Below, one piece after another: positions 17,949 to 26,779 of a stretch of 64,000 bases of DNA. Positions within the stretch are counted from its first letter, which is position 1, and each line of letters begins with the position of its first letter. Source of the stretch: Vreelandella arcis (GTDB taxonomy: Bacteria > Pseudomonadota > Gammaproteobacteria > Pseudomonadales > Halomonadaceae); NCBI RefSeq assembly GCF_900103865.1, contig NZ_FNII01000011.1, positions 1 to 64,000 of the forward strand, given 5' to 3'. A program made the position numbers and the translations under genes. The notes under the pieces are model-generated. The model searched no databases and was not told where the DNA came from. It worked only from the letters and a program-made list of their open reading frames with translations.

Positions 17949-18233
17949 ATGAAGCTATCTATGAAAGGATTACTCGCAGCGCTACTTTTCAGCACCGGTA
18001 TCGGCATTGCCAGCAGCGGCATGGCACAAGACATCGCGCCGATTAACATCAATAGTGCTGATCCAGAGTTACTTGATGAGCTGCCGGGTATCGGCCCAAG
18101 CCGGGCCGAAGCGATCATCGAAGAGCGTGAAGCCAATGGTAACTTCAAAAGCGCCGATGATCTGACCCGGGTAAGCGGCATTGGGCCCGCCACCGTTGAT
18201 CGCATGCGCGATCAGGTCAAATTCGAGGAATAA
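17949..18233 (+). CDS. ComEA-like exported helix-hairpin-helix protein
   Basis: A 94-residue protein with a clear signal peptide (MKLSMKGLLAALLFSTGIGIASSGMAQ, cleavage after about residue 25) and two helix-hairpin-helix motifs, LLDELPGIGPSRAEAIIEER and LTRVSGIGPATVDRM. This is the ComEA-type DNA-binding fold, located in the periplasm. The ATG at 17949 is chosen because GAGGGA precedes it and it starts the signal peptide. ComEA homologues pull incoming DNA through the outer membrane during transformation. No other competence gene lies nearby, so a transformation role is not shown here. Confidence 0.85.
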   Translation: MKLSMKGLLAALLFSTGIGIASSGMAQDIAPININSADPELLDELPGIGPSRAEAIIEEREANGNFKSADDLTRVSGIGPATVDRMRDQVKFEE

Positions 18234-18258
18234 TCCCGAGACAATCTTGGCCATCAAT

Positions 18259-18296
18259 ACCGCCCGATCCGCGCAGTCGCATCGGGCGGTTTGCTT
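18259..18296. terminator. Terminator between the ComEA-like gene and prpD
   Basis: ACCGCCCGAT (18259-18268) pairs with ATCGGGCGGT (18281-18290) around a 12-base loop. It is followed on the plus strand by TTGCTTT. It lies between the ends of two convergent genes and may serve both. Confidence 0.7.
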
Positions 18297-19783
18297 TAAG
18301 GGGTCATTTCCCACAGCGCCATAAAACGGTCAACCGGCATGGCCGTAAGCGATTTATGATCCTCGCAGACCTGCATAATGTGCTCACAGCGGCGCGCAGG
18401 GAAACGCGTCGCGAGGTGGCGCTGAAATTTCTCCAGTAGCAACGGCATACCTTCATCACGACGTCGCCGATGCCCCAACGGGTATTCTACCTCGACCTTG
18501 TCGGTCGACGATCCGTCATCAAAAAACACCTGTACCGCATTGGCAATCGAGCGCTTATCGGGGGCGTAATAGGCGTGGGAATAGTCAGTATCTTCTTCCA
18601 CCACCATCTTGTCGCGTAGCTGATCGATGAGCGGATGCGACGCGTGGAAGCCATCCTCGTAGTGATCCGCGGTCAACGTTCCCTGCATCAACGGCACAGC
18701 GACCATGTACTGCAAGCAGTGATCGCGATCGGCGGGGTTAGCGAGTTTGCCCGTTTTAGAAATAATCCGGATGGCCGCCTCGTGGGTAGTAAGCACAATA
18801 CGCTCGATAGACGCCAGACGGTCTTTAACCTGCGGATGCAGAGTCACCGCCGCCTCACAGGCAGTTTGAGCATGGAATTCAGCGGGAAAGGCCACTTTGA
18901 ATAAAATATTTTCCATCACGTAGCAGCCCAGCTCACGCGGCAAGCGAAGACGACGCTCACCCTCAGGCTTAAGGCTAAGGTCTTTATTGGTGTGGCTAAA
19001 GGTGACGTCGTAAAAGCCCCATTGCGGTGCCGTTAAGGCACTGGGTATGCCCATTTCGCCACGCATCGCCATATCCGCCAGGCGAACAGCGCGGGAAGTC
19101 GCATCGCCTGCCGCCCAGCTTTTCCGCGAGCCCGCATTGGGCGCGTGACGATAGGTGCGCAAACTTTGGCCGTCGACCCAGGCGTGGGAAAGCGCCGACA
19201 GCAGCTGTTCCCGATCAGCGCCCATCAAGTGAGCCACGACCGCTGTCGAGGCCACTTTAACCAGCACCACATGATCAAGGCCAACGCGGTTAAAGCTGTT
19301 TTCCAGCGCCAGAATCCCCTGAATTTCGTGGGCCATGATCATGGCGTTCAGGATATCGCCCATCGTCAAAGGCGCATCCCCTTCGGCGACCCGCTTTTGA
19401 GAGAGATGATCGGCAACGGCTAAGATAGCCCCGAGGTTATCAGAGGGATGCCCCCATTCAGCAGCAAGCCACGTATCGTTGTAATCCAGCCAGCGCACAA
19501 TGGCACCGATGTCCCAGGCCGCTTTTACCGGATCCAGGCGCAGCGAGGTGCCAGGCACGCGGGCGCCGTGGGGCACCACAGTTCCTTCAACCAGCGGCCC
19601 CAGGTGCTTGGTACACTCGGGGAAACGCAGTGCGAGCAACCCACAACCCAGCGTGTCCATTAAACAGTAGCGCGCCGTGGTCAGCGCTTCATCGGAGGGC
19701 GCTCGAAAGTTTAGAACGTAATCGGCCAGCGCTTGCAGCTCTGGATCATAATCAGGGCGATTATTAACGTCGGCGGTTACCAT
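18296..19783 (-). CDS. prpD: 2-methylcitrate dehydratase, cofactor-independent PrpD
   Basis: Dehydrates 2-methylcitrate to 2-methylaconitate in propionyl-CoA catabolism. The length of 495 and segments such as [24 protein letters not shown] and [19 protein letters not shown] identify the MmgE/PrpD family. AGGAGGG precedes the ATG. It is the last gene of the operon, 26 bases after prpF. The operon also encodes the alternative dehydratase AcnD with PrpF, so this step is doubled. Confidence 0.95.
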   Translation of the reverse strand: MVTADVNNRPDYDPELQALADYVLNFRAPSDEALTTARYCLMDTLGCGLLALRFPECTKHLGPLVEGTVVPHGARVPGTSLRLDPVKAAWDIGAIVRWLDYNDTWLAAEWGHPSDNLGAILAVADHLSQKRVAEGDAPLTMGDILNAMIMAHEIQGILALENSFNRVGLDHVVLVKVASTAVVAHLMGADREQLLSALSHAWVDGQSLRTYRHAPNAGSRKSWAAGDATSRAVRLADMAMRGEMGIPSALTAPQWGFYDVTFSHTNKDLSLKPEGERRLRLPRELGCYVMENILFKVAFPAEFHAQTACEAAVTLHPQVKDRLASIERIVLTTHEAAIRIISKTGKLANPADRDHCLQYMVAVPLMQGTLTADHYEDGFHASHPLIDQLRDKMVVEEDTDYSHAYYAPDKRSIANAVQVFFDDGSSTDKVEVEYPLGHRRRRDEGMPLLLEKFQRHLATRFPARRCEHIMQVCEDHKSLTAMPVDRFMALWEMTP

Positions 19784-19809
19784 CGTTTTCCCTCCTAGCG
19801 ATCAGCGTA

Positions 19810-20979
19810 TTAACCCGGCACGCGAACAGTTCCTTCCATCAGTACCCGGGCACTGCGGCTCATTATGGCTTTATCAATTTGCCAGCGGCCTTCCACCAAG
19901 CTTGCCTGGGCACCCACGCGCAAAGCGCCTGAAGGATGGCCGAACGTCACCGCGTCGCGTTCACCACCGCCTGCGGCTTCGTTGACCAGTGTGCCTTTAA
20001 TCGAGGCGGCCGCAGCAATGGCGACGGCGGCGGTTCCCATCATGGCGTGATGCAGCTTACCCATCGACAGCGCCCTGACCAGCAAATCGATATCTTCAGC
20101 GTTCACCGCTTTGCCACTGGAGGCAGTATAGCTTGCAGGTGGGGCGACAAACGCCACTTTCGGCGTATGCTGGCGATTGGCGGCTTCGTCGACATGCGCA
20201 ATCAGCCCCATCCGCAGCGCGCCGTGAGCGCGGATCGTTTCAAACATCGCAAGTGCCTTGGCATCGCCATTGATGGCGTCTTGCAGTTCCTGGCCGGTAT
20301 AACCCACCGCCTGGGCGTTGATAAACACCGTGGGGATACCCGCGTTGATCAGGGTCGCCTGCAATACGCCCACGCCAGGCACGTCCAGATCATCGACCAG
20401 GTTACCGGTGGGGAAAATCGCCCCTTCACCGTCGGCCGGATCCATAAAGGCCACCGGGATTTCAGCCGCGGGAAAGGTCACCCCGTCGAGCTCAAAATCG
20501 CCGGTTTCCTGCACCTGACCATGGGTCATAGGCACCTGAGCGACAATCGTTTTGCCGATATTGACCTGCCAGATTCGCACTTCGGCCATGCCGTTGTCGG
20601 GCACCTTGGCGGGATCCACCAAACCGTTAGCAATCGCGTAAGGCCCGACCGCTGCAGAGAGGTTGCCGCAGTTGCCGCTCCAATCCACAAACGGCTTATC
20701 TATGGAGACCTGGCCAAACAAATAGTCGACGTCGTGTTCCGGCGACTCACTTTTGGACAGAATCACCGTTTTACTGGTGCTAGAGGTCGCCCCGCCCATT
20801 CCATCGATTTGTTTTTCGTAGGGGTCGGGGCTACCGATAACGCGAAGCAGCAGCTTATCCCGCGCCTCTCCCGGCTGCTGGGCGGACGCAGGTAAATCGC
20901 TCAGAGTAAAGAACACGCCTTTGCTGGTACCGCCACGCATGTAGGTGGCGGGAATTTTTAGTTGTGGTGCATGGGGCAT
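19810..20979 (-). CDS. prpF: 2-methylaconitate cis-trans isomerase PrpF
   Basis: Isomerises the trans-2-methylaconitate made by AcnD to the cis form, which the aconitase hydrates to methylisocitrate. MRGGTSKGVFF at the N-terminus, DGMGGATSSTSKTVILS and DWSGNCGNLSAAVGPYAI are family hallmarks of PrpF. It has 389 residues, the usual size. GGAGATAACG precedes the ATG. It lies 15 bases after acnD, and the two genes nearly always travel together. Confidence 0.96.
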   Translation of the reverse strand: MPHAPQLKIPATYMRGGTSKGVFFTLSDLPASAQQPGEARDKLLLRVIGSPDPYEKQIDGMGGATSSTSKTVILSKSESPEHDVDYLFGQVSIDKPFVDWSGNCGNLSAAVGPYAIANGLVDPAKVPDNGMAEVRIWQVNIGKTIVAQVPMTHGQVQETGDFELDGVTFPAAEIPVAFMDPADGEGAIFPTGNLVDDLDVPGVGVLQATLINAGIPTVFINAQAVGYTGQELQDAINGDAKALAMFETIRAHGALRMGLIAHVDEAANRQHTPKVAFVAPPASYTASSGKAVNAEDIDLLVRALSMGKLHHAMMGTAAVAIAAAASIKGTLVNEAAGGGERDAVTFGHPSGALRVGAQASLVEGRWQIDKAIMSRSARVLMEGTVRVPG

Positions 20980-20994
20980 TAACGTTATCTCCGG

Positions 20995-23619
20995 CTACGC
21001 CACTGTCGATTCAAGAAAGTCCTGTGCGAACCGCTGCAACACGCCACCGGCCGTGTATATGGCCACCTCTTCGGCAGTATCGATGCGGCAAATCACCGGT
21101 ACGCGCTCAGTGCTGCCACTCTGGCGATGAATCACCAGGGTGAGCTTGGCGCCCGGCTGAGGCGCTCCTTCCACATCGTAAATTTCGGTGCCATCCAACC
21201 CCAGGGTATGACGCGTCGTCCCCGCTTCAAACTGCAGCGGCATAACGCCCATACCGACCAGATTCGTGCGGTGAATGCGCTCAAAGCCCTCGGCCACAAT
21301 CGTCTCGACCCCGGCCAGCGCGACGCCTTTGGCCGCCCAATCGCGGGAAGACCCCTGGCCATAGTCGGCACCGGCAATAATAATTAACGGCTGCTTGCGG
21401 GCCATGTACGTTTCAATGGCCTCCCACATCCGGGTGACCTTGCCTTCGGGCTCAATACGCGCAAGTGAGCCCTGCACGACCTTGCCCTGCTCGTCGTGAA
21501 CCATTTCGTTGAACAGCTTGGGATTGGCTAACGTGGCCCGCTGCGCCGTTAAGTGATCACCGCGGTGGGTTGCGTAAGAGTTAAAGTCCTCCTCTGGCAA
21601 CCCCATTTTGTCCAGGTATTCCCCGGCAGCGCTGTCCAACATGATGGCGTTAGAGGGCGACAAATGGTCGGTAGTGATGTTGTCCGGCAGAATTGCCAGC
21701 GGCCGCATACCCTTCAAACCACGCTCCTTCGCCATATTGCCTTCCCAATAGGGCGGGCGACGAATATAGGTGCTTTGGGGCCGCCACTCATACAGCGGGC
21801 TCACCTGGGTGCGTGCGCTCTTATCCAGATCAAACATCGGGATATAGGTGTCACGGAACTGCTCGGGTTTCACCGCCGACTTCACAATGGCATCAATTTC
21901 GCTGTCATCAGGCCAGATATCTTTAAGCGTCACGGGATTGCCTTCCGCATCGTGACCCAGCACATCCTTTTCAATGTCAAAACGAATCGTGCCGGCGATG
22001 GCGTAAGCCACCACCAGCGGCGGCGAGGCCAGAAACGCCTGCTTGGCGTGTGGGTGAATACGCCCGTCAAAATTACGATTACCCGACAGCACCGCCGTGG
22101 CGTATAGATCGCGGTCAACAATCTCCTGCTCTATGCGCGGATCAAGCGCACCGGACATCCCGTTGCAGGTGGTGCACGCGTAGGCCACCACGCCAAAGCC
22201 CAGGTCTTCCAGCTCGCCCATCAAGTCGGCTTCTTCCAGGTACATCTTCACGGTTTTCGACCCAGGGGCCAGCGATGACTTAACCCACGGTTTGCGGGTT
22301 AAGCCCAGCTTGTTAGCGTTACGCGCAATCAACCCGGCCGCCACCATATTGCGCGGATTGGAGGTATTGGTGCAGCTGGTAATCGCGGCGATGATTACCG
22401 CGCCATCCGGCATTCTGCCCGCCTTCTCTTCTGCCCGCGCTTTATCCATATCCACCGCGATGCCGTGCTTGGCAAGCTCAGAAGTCGGTAAGTGGGCATG
22501 GGGGTTGGAAGGCCCTGCCAGGGTGCGCGTCACACTAGACAAATCAAAGGTCAGCACCCGCTCGTACTCGGCCGTGGTCAGGCTATCGGCCCACAGACCG
22601 GTATGCTTAGCGTAGGCTTCAACCAGCGCCACTTGCTCGTCTTCGCGCCCGGTAAGCTTAAGATAATCGATGGTTTGGCCATCGATATAAAACATTGCTG
22701 CCGTCGCGCCGTATTCCGGCGTCATGTTGGAGATCGTCGCGCGATCGCCTACGGTCAGCGCATCGGCACCTTCACCGTAAAACTCCAGATAGGCGCCAAC
22801 CACACGCTCTTTGCGTAAAAACTCGGTAATCGCCAGCACCATGTCGGTACCGGTTATACCCGGCTGCATTTTTCCAGTCAGCTCGACACCGACAATATCC
22901 GGCAGGCGCATCATCGAGGCACGCCCAAGCATGACACTCTCGGCTTCAAGGCCACCCACGCCCACCGAAATCACGCCCAAGGCATCGGTCATTGGGGTAT
23001 GGCTATCGGTGCCCACACAGGTATCAGGAAAAGCCACTCCCTGCTGGGTCTGCACCACCGGCGACATTTTCTCCAGGTTGATCTGGTGCATGATGCCGTT
23101 GCCTGGCGGAATGACATCGACATTCTCGAAGGCCACCTTCGTCCAGTTAATAAAGTGAAAGCGATCATCGTTGCGGCGGTCTTCTACCTGGCGGTTCTTT
23201 TCGAAGGCGTCTTTTTCAAAGCCGGCGTGCTCAACAGCCAGCGAGTGATCGACAATCAGCTGCGTCGGCACCACTGGGTTGACCTTTGCGGGGTCGCCAC
23301 CTTTATCGGCAATCGCATCGCGCAGGCCGGCCAGGTCGACAAGCGCGGTCTGGCCTAAAATATCGTGGCAAACGACCCGCGCCGGATACCAAGGGAAATC
23401 CAGGTCGCGCTTGCGTTCAATCAACTGCTTGAGTGCGTCGGTAAGCAGGCCTGGGTCGCAGCGGCGCACCAGTTGCTCGGCCAATACCCGCGAGGTGTAA
23501 GGCAGGGTCGCGTAGGCACCGGGCTGGATATCCTCAACGGCCTGGCGGGCATCGAAGAAATCGACCTCCACCCCCTCCACCGTTACGCCCGGCAGCGGCT
23601 TGCGATAATTCGTATTCAT
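20995..23619 (-). CDS. acnD: Fe/S-dependent 2-methylcitrate dehydratase AcnD
   Basis: Aconitase-superfamily enzyme using a [4Fe-4S] cluster to dehydrate 2-methylcitrate. Cluster cysteines appear in ITSCTNTSNPRN and YACTTCNGMSG, and the C-terminal swivel domain has the GADYGQGSSRDWAAKG loop. At about 874 residues it matches AcnD rather than AcnB. The ATG at 23619 lies two codons inside the longest frame and begins MNTNYRKPLPG. It starts 12 bases after the prpC stop, so the two are cotranscribed. Confidence 0.95.
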   Translation of the reverse strand: MNTNYRKPLPGVTVEGVEVDFFDARQAVEDIQPGAYATLPYTSRVLAEQLVRRCDPGLLTDALKQLIERKRDLDFPWYPARVVCHDILGQTALVDLAGLRDAIADKGGDPAKVNPVVPTQLIVDHSLAVEHAGFEKDAFEKNRQVEDRRNDDRFHFINWTKVAFENVDVIPPGNGIMHQINLEKMSPVVQTQQGVAFPDTCVGTDSHTPMTDALGVISVGVGGLEAESVMLGRASMMRLPDIVGVELTGKMQPGITGTDMVLAITEFLRKERVVGAYLEFYGEGADALTVGDRATISNMTPEYGATAAMFYIDGQTIDYLKLTGREDEQVALVEAYAKHTGLWADSLTTAEYERVLTFDLSSVTRTLAGPSNPHAHLPTSELAKHGIAVDMDKARAEEKAGRMPDGAVIIAAITSCTNTSNPRNMVAAGLIARNANKLGLTRKPWVKSSLAPGSKTVKMYLEEADLMGELEDLGFGVVAYACTTCNGMSGALDPRIEQEIVDRDLYATAVLSGNRNFDGRIHPHAKQAFLASPPLVVAYAIAGTIRFDIEKDVLGHDAEGNPVTLKDIWPDDSEIDAIVKSAVKPEQFRDTYIPMFDLDKSARTQVSPLYEWRPQSTYIRRPPYWEGNMAKERGLKGMRPLAILPDNITTDHLSPSNAIMLDSAAGEYLDKMGLPEEDFNSYATHRGDHLTAQRATLANPKLFNEMVHDEQGKVVQGSLARIEPEGKVTRMWEAIETYMARKQPLIIIAGADYGQGSSRDWAAKGVALAGVETIVAEGFERIHRTNLVGMGVMPLQFEAGTTRHTLGLDGTEIYDVEGAPQPGAKLTLVIHRQSGSTERVPVICRIDTAEEVAIYTAGGVLQRFAQDFLESTVA

Positions 23620-23631
23620 AGTCACTCTCGC

Positions 23632-24759
23632 TTAATCACGGGCTTCGATGGGCACCCACTCGCTCTTTTCAGGGCCGGTGTAGTCGGCGCTGGGGCGAAT
23701 AATGCGGTTGTTTTCACGCTGCTCAAACACGTGAGCTGCCCAGCCGGTAAGCCGCGACATCACGAAAATCGGCGTGAACAGCTTGGTGGGAATGTCCATG
23801 AAGTGGTAAGCGCTGGCGTGGAAGAAATCCGCGTTGCAGAACAGCTTCTTCTCCCGCCACATGACCTCTTCGCAACGCTCAGACACGGGGTAAAGCACGC
23901 TGTCGCCCACATCGTCAGCGAGTTTTTTCGACCAGTGCTTGATGATGGCATTACGCGGATCTGAATCACGGTAAATCGCGTGACCAAAGCCCATGATTTT
24001 TTCTTTGCGCTTCAGCATGCCGAGCATTTCGCGCTCGGCTTCTTCCGGCGAGGTCCAGTTTTCGATCATCGCCATCGCCGCTTCATTGGCGCCACCGTGC
24101 AGCGGCCCACGCAGCGAGCCAATCGCCCCGGTCACACACGAGTGCATGTCGGAGAGCGTTGAGGCGCATACACGAGCGGTGAACGTGGAGGCGTTGAACT
24201 CGTGCTCGGCGTATAGAATCAGCGACACGTTCATCACCCGAGCGTGCAGCTCGGAAGCGGGTTTGTCGCGCAGCATATGCAGAAAGTGACCACCTACCGA
24301 AGCATCGTCGGTTTCGGTATTGATGCGTACGCCATCGTGGCTGAAGCGGTACCAGTAGCAAATGATCGACGGCAGCACGGCCAACAGGCGGTCGGCCACG
24401 TCTTCCTGCTCGCCAAAGCTTTCCTCGGTTTCCAGGTTACCCAGCATGGAAGCACCCGTACGCATCACATCCATGGGGTGCGCGTCTTTGGGAATCTCTT
24501 CCAGCACGTTTTTCAAAGCGCTGGGTAAACCGCGCAGGCTTTTCAGCTTGGCAATGTAATGATCCAGCTCATCTTGATTGGGCAGTTTGCCTTTAAGCAA
24601 CAGGTACGCAACTTCTTCAAACTTGGCTTTTTCGGCAAGCTCTTTGATATCAAAGCCGCGGTAAGTGAGCCCTGAGCCGGTTTTACCCACGGTACACAGG
24701 GCGGTCGTCCCGGCACTTTGGCCACGTAGTCCTGCGCTGTTTTGCGGTTTATCAGCCAT
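23632..24759 (-). CDS. prpC: 2-methylcitrate synthase
   Basis: Condenses propionyl-CoA with oxaloacetate. The citrate-synthase catalytic segments are visible: AEHEFNASTF, GPLHGGANEAAM, and GFGHAIYRDSDPR. Its 375 residues and position between prpB and acnD favour methylcitrate synthase over the housekeeping citrate synthase, which is longer. CAGGAGAC precedes the ATG. Confidence 0.96.
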   Translation of the reverse strand: MADKPQNSAGLRGQSAGTTALCTVGKTGSGLTYRGFDIKELAEKAKFEEVAYLLLKGKLPNQDELDHYIAKLKSLRGLPSALKNVLEEIPKDAHPMDVMRTGASMLGNLETEESFGEQEDVADRLLAVLPSIICYWYRFSHDGVRINTETDDASVGGHFLHMLRDKPASELHARVMNVSLILYAEHEFNASTFTARVCASTLSDMHSCVTGAIGSLRGPLHGGANEAAMAMIENWTSPEEAEREMLGMLKRKEKIMGFGHAIYRDSDPRNAIIKHWSKKLADDVGDSVLYPVSERCEEVMWREKKLFCNADFFHASAYHFMDIPTKLFTPIFVMSRLTGWAAHVFEQRENNRIIRPSADYTGPEKSEWVPIEARD

Positions 24760-24817
24760 GCTGTGTCTCCTGTCGCGATTTTTATAAGTTGTCAGCTTTT
24801 ATATGGGTTAACGGCTA

Positions 24818-25723
24818 TTAAGCGTCTTTCTGATCGGCAAATAGCGCATCGAGCTTTTGCTCGAAATCGTGGTAGTTCAAAAAGTCGTAAAGCTCATCGC
24901 GGGTCTGCATGGTGTCCACCACGTCTTTCTGGTGGCCGTTATCCAGAATGCTTTGGTAAACATGCAGCGCGGCGGCGTTCATAGCGCGGAAGGCAGATAG
25001 CGGATACAGCACCATGCGGCAGCCGACGTCACCCAATTCCTGCTGAGTAAACAGCGGCGTTGCACCAAACTCGGTAATATTGGCAAGAATCGGTGCATTG
25101 ACCCGCTCGCAGAAGGCTTTGTAGTCATCCAGGGTATGCACCGCTTCGGCAAAGATGGCATCGGCACCCGCCTCGACACAGGCATTGGCACGTTCAATAG
25201 CCGCGTCTAACCCTTCTTTTTGGAAGGCGTCGGTGCGGGCAATCAGATAAAACTCAGGGTCGAGCTTCGCATCCGATGCGGCCTTAATGCGATCAACCAT
25301 TTCCTGCTGAGACACAATCGCTTTGTTGGGGCGATGCCCGCAGCGCTTCTGAGCCACCTGATCTTCCAGGTGAACCGCGGCCACCCCCGCCCGCTGCATT
25401 TCTTTCACGGTGCGCGCGATATTAAAAGCGCCGCCCCAGCCGGTATCGATATCGACCAGCAACGGTACGTCGGTGGCACCGCAAATACGGTGAGCGTCTT
25501 CCACCACGTCATTCATGGTGGTCATGCCCAGATCCGGCAGGCCAAATGAAGCATTCGCCACGCCACCACCCGACAGATAAATCGCCTGGTGCCCTACCCG
25601 CTCGGCCATCATTGCCGTATAGGCATTAATGGTACCGAGAATCGGCAGCGGGCGGCTGGCATCTAGCGCCGCACGAAACCGCGCGCCAGGGGTGAGCCTG
25701 GAGGCAGATGAAGACTGAGACAT
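24818..25723 (-). CDS. prpB: 2-methylisocitrate lyase
   Basis: Cleaves 2-methylisocitrate to pyruvate and succinate. The isocitrate-lyase-superfamily metal and substrate motifs DIDTGWGG (about residue 90) and the active-site loop KRCGHRPNK (about 125) are present. The KRCGHR form is typical of PrpB. Its 301 residues match the family. GGAGTC lies upstream of the ATG, 43 bases after the GntR gene, so it is the first enzyme gene of the operon. Confidence 0.96.
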   Translation of the reverse strand: MSQSSSASRLTPGARFRAALDASRPLPILGTINAYTAMMAERVGHQAIYLSGGGVANASFGLPDLGMTTMNDVVEDAHRICGATDVPLLVDIDTGWGGAFNIARTVKEMQRAGVAAVHLEDQVAQKRCGHRPNKAIVSQQEMVDRIKAASDAKLDPEFYLIARTDAFQKEGLDAAIERANACVEAGADAIFAEAVHTLDDYKAFCERVNAPILANITEFGATPLFTQQELGDVGCRMVLYPLSAFRAMNAAALHVYQSILDNGHQKDVVDTMQTRDELYDFLNYHDFEQKLDALFADQKDA

Positions 25724-25766
25724 GGACGTTGACTCCTTTTTTCATCCGACACGGGATTAATGGACA

Positions 25767-26507
25767 TTAGTCCGTCGATGTCGAAGAGGGTTGTTCAAGA
25801 ATAGTGGCGTAACGGTCGGCCACGTTGGCGCGGGAAGCACTGACGTGGCGGCGCATCAACAGTTCGGCGAGCTCGGCATCGCCGGCTTCAATGGCATCGA
25901 CAATGCGATGGTGCTCTACAAAAGCACGCTGCGGGCGCGCGCCGCTCGCGCTGAATTGAGTGCGGTATAAGCGCACCAGGTAATAGAGGTCGTCGCACAG
26001 CAGGTTCATCAGCATTTTGTTATGGCTGCCCTGGACAATGCGATAGTGAAAATCGAGATCGCCCTCTCGCTGGTAATAAGCTTCGCCACGTTTTAAGTCG
26101 GCTTGCCCCTCGTGCAGCGCCAGCACGTCGCGTAGCCCTTGAATTTCCTGAGGCGACATAAACTCAGCGGCTAAACGCGCCGCCATGCTTTCTAACGCTT
26201 CGCGCACGTCGAACAATTCAAGCAGCTCTTTCATCGACAGTTTGACTACCCGAGCGCCCACATGGGGAACACGCTCAATCAGCCGGTGCGCTTCCAAGCG
26301 ACGCATCGCTTCGCGCAGCGGACCACGGGAGATACCGTAGGTCTTCGACAAGCCTGGCTCGGTAATTTTGCTACCGGGGGCTAGCTCGCCACGCACGATG
26401 GCATCCTGAAGCTGATGAAAAACGCGCTCGGCCAGCGTGCGCACTTCTGGAGCAGCCGCCTCATCGCCGGGGGAATTTTTTGGGTGAGTGGTTGCAAGTA
26501 GCGTCAT
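25767..26507 (-). CDS. GntR-family regulator of the propionate operon (FadR/FCD subfamily)
   Basis: An N-terminal winged helix (RTLAERVFHQLQDAIVRGELAPGSKITEPGLSKTYGISRGPLREAMRRLE) is followed by an all-helical FCD ligand domain with the metal-binding type His and Asp positions (DLDFHYRIVQGSHNK, FVEHHRIVDAI). It probably represses the prp operon and responds to a methylcitrate-cycle intermediate; that ligand is inferred. The ATG at 26507 is used because longer frames would run through the palindromic operator. At 246 residues it is normal size. Pseudomonads carry the same regulator-prpB-prpC-acnD-prpF-prpD order. Confidence 0.9.
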   Translation of the reverse strand: MTLLATTHPKNSPGDEAAAPEVRTLAERVFHQLQDAIVRGELAPGSKITEPGLSKTYGISRGPLREAMRRLEAHRLIERVPHVGARVVKLSMKELLELFDVREALESMAARLAAEFMSPQEIQGLRDVLALHEGQADLKRGEAYYQREGDLDFHYRIVQGSHNKMLMNLLCDDLYYLVRLYRTQFSASGARPQRAFVEHHRIVDAIEAGDAELAELLMRRHVSASRANVADRYATILEQPSSTSTD

Positions 26508-26510
26508 GGG

Positions 26511-26526
26511 TAATTGTCGACAATTA
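26511..26526. promoter_or_regulatory. Perfect 16-bp palindrome, probable GntR operator
   Basis: TAATTGTCGACAATTA is a perfect palindrome that ends four bases upstream of the regulator ATG. The TTGTCGACAA core fits GntR/FadR-type half-sites (TTGT ... ACAA). Bound protein would block translation or transcription of the whole operon, so autoregulation is likely. Confidence 0.8.
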
Positions 26527-26596
26527 AATGGTAGAACAACTTTAGTCCTCAGCCAAACTGCCGTCAACCATGCCCACTACAAGATAAGATACGCCT

Positions 26597-26642
26597 TTTG
26601 TCGTACGACTTAGGGCATGCTTTACGACTACTGTCGACAATC
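26597..26642. promoter_or_regulatory. Two further palindromes upstream of the prp regulator
   Basis: GTCGTACGAC (26600-26609), flanked by TT, and ACTGTCGACAAT (26630-26641) share the GTCG(A/TA)C core of the perfect operator. They lie 74-131 bases upstream of it, in the divergent region shared with pabB. They may be upstream operators for cooperative repression or for control of both directions. Confidence 0.5.
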
Positions 26643-26779
26643 TTTATCATCCTATAGCCTGTTGCACGCTGCTCTTTCACAAAATGTGTACCGTGAGAAA
26701 GACGTCGAGAGGATCAACTGGTGTCATTGTTTAACGCCCTCTAGAATACTTCGCCTTTACTCGGTCAGGCGTTTGCTTC

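Noticed and set aside
19936..20895. 319-codon open frame antisense to prpF, and similar frames opposite acnD
   Set aside because: They are shadows caused by the codon bias of prpF and acnD; the sense genes are strongly supported by motifs and operon context.
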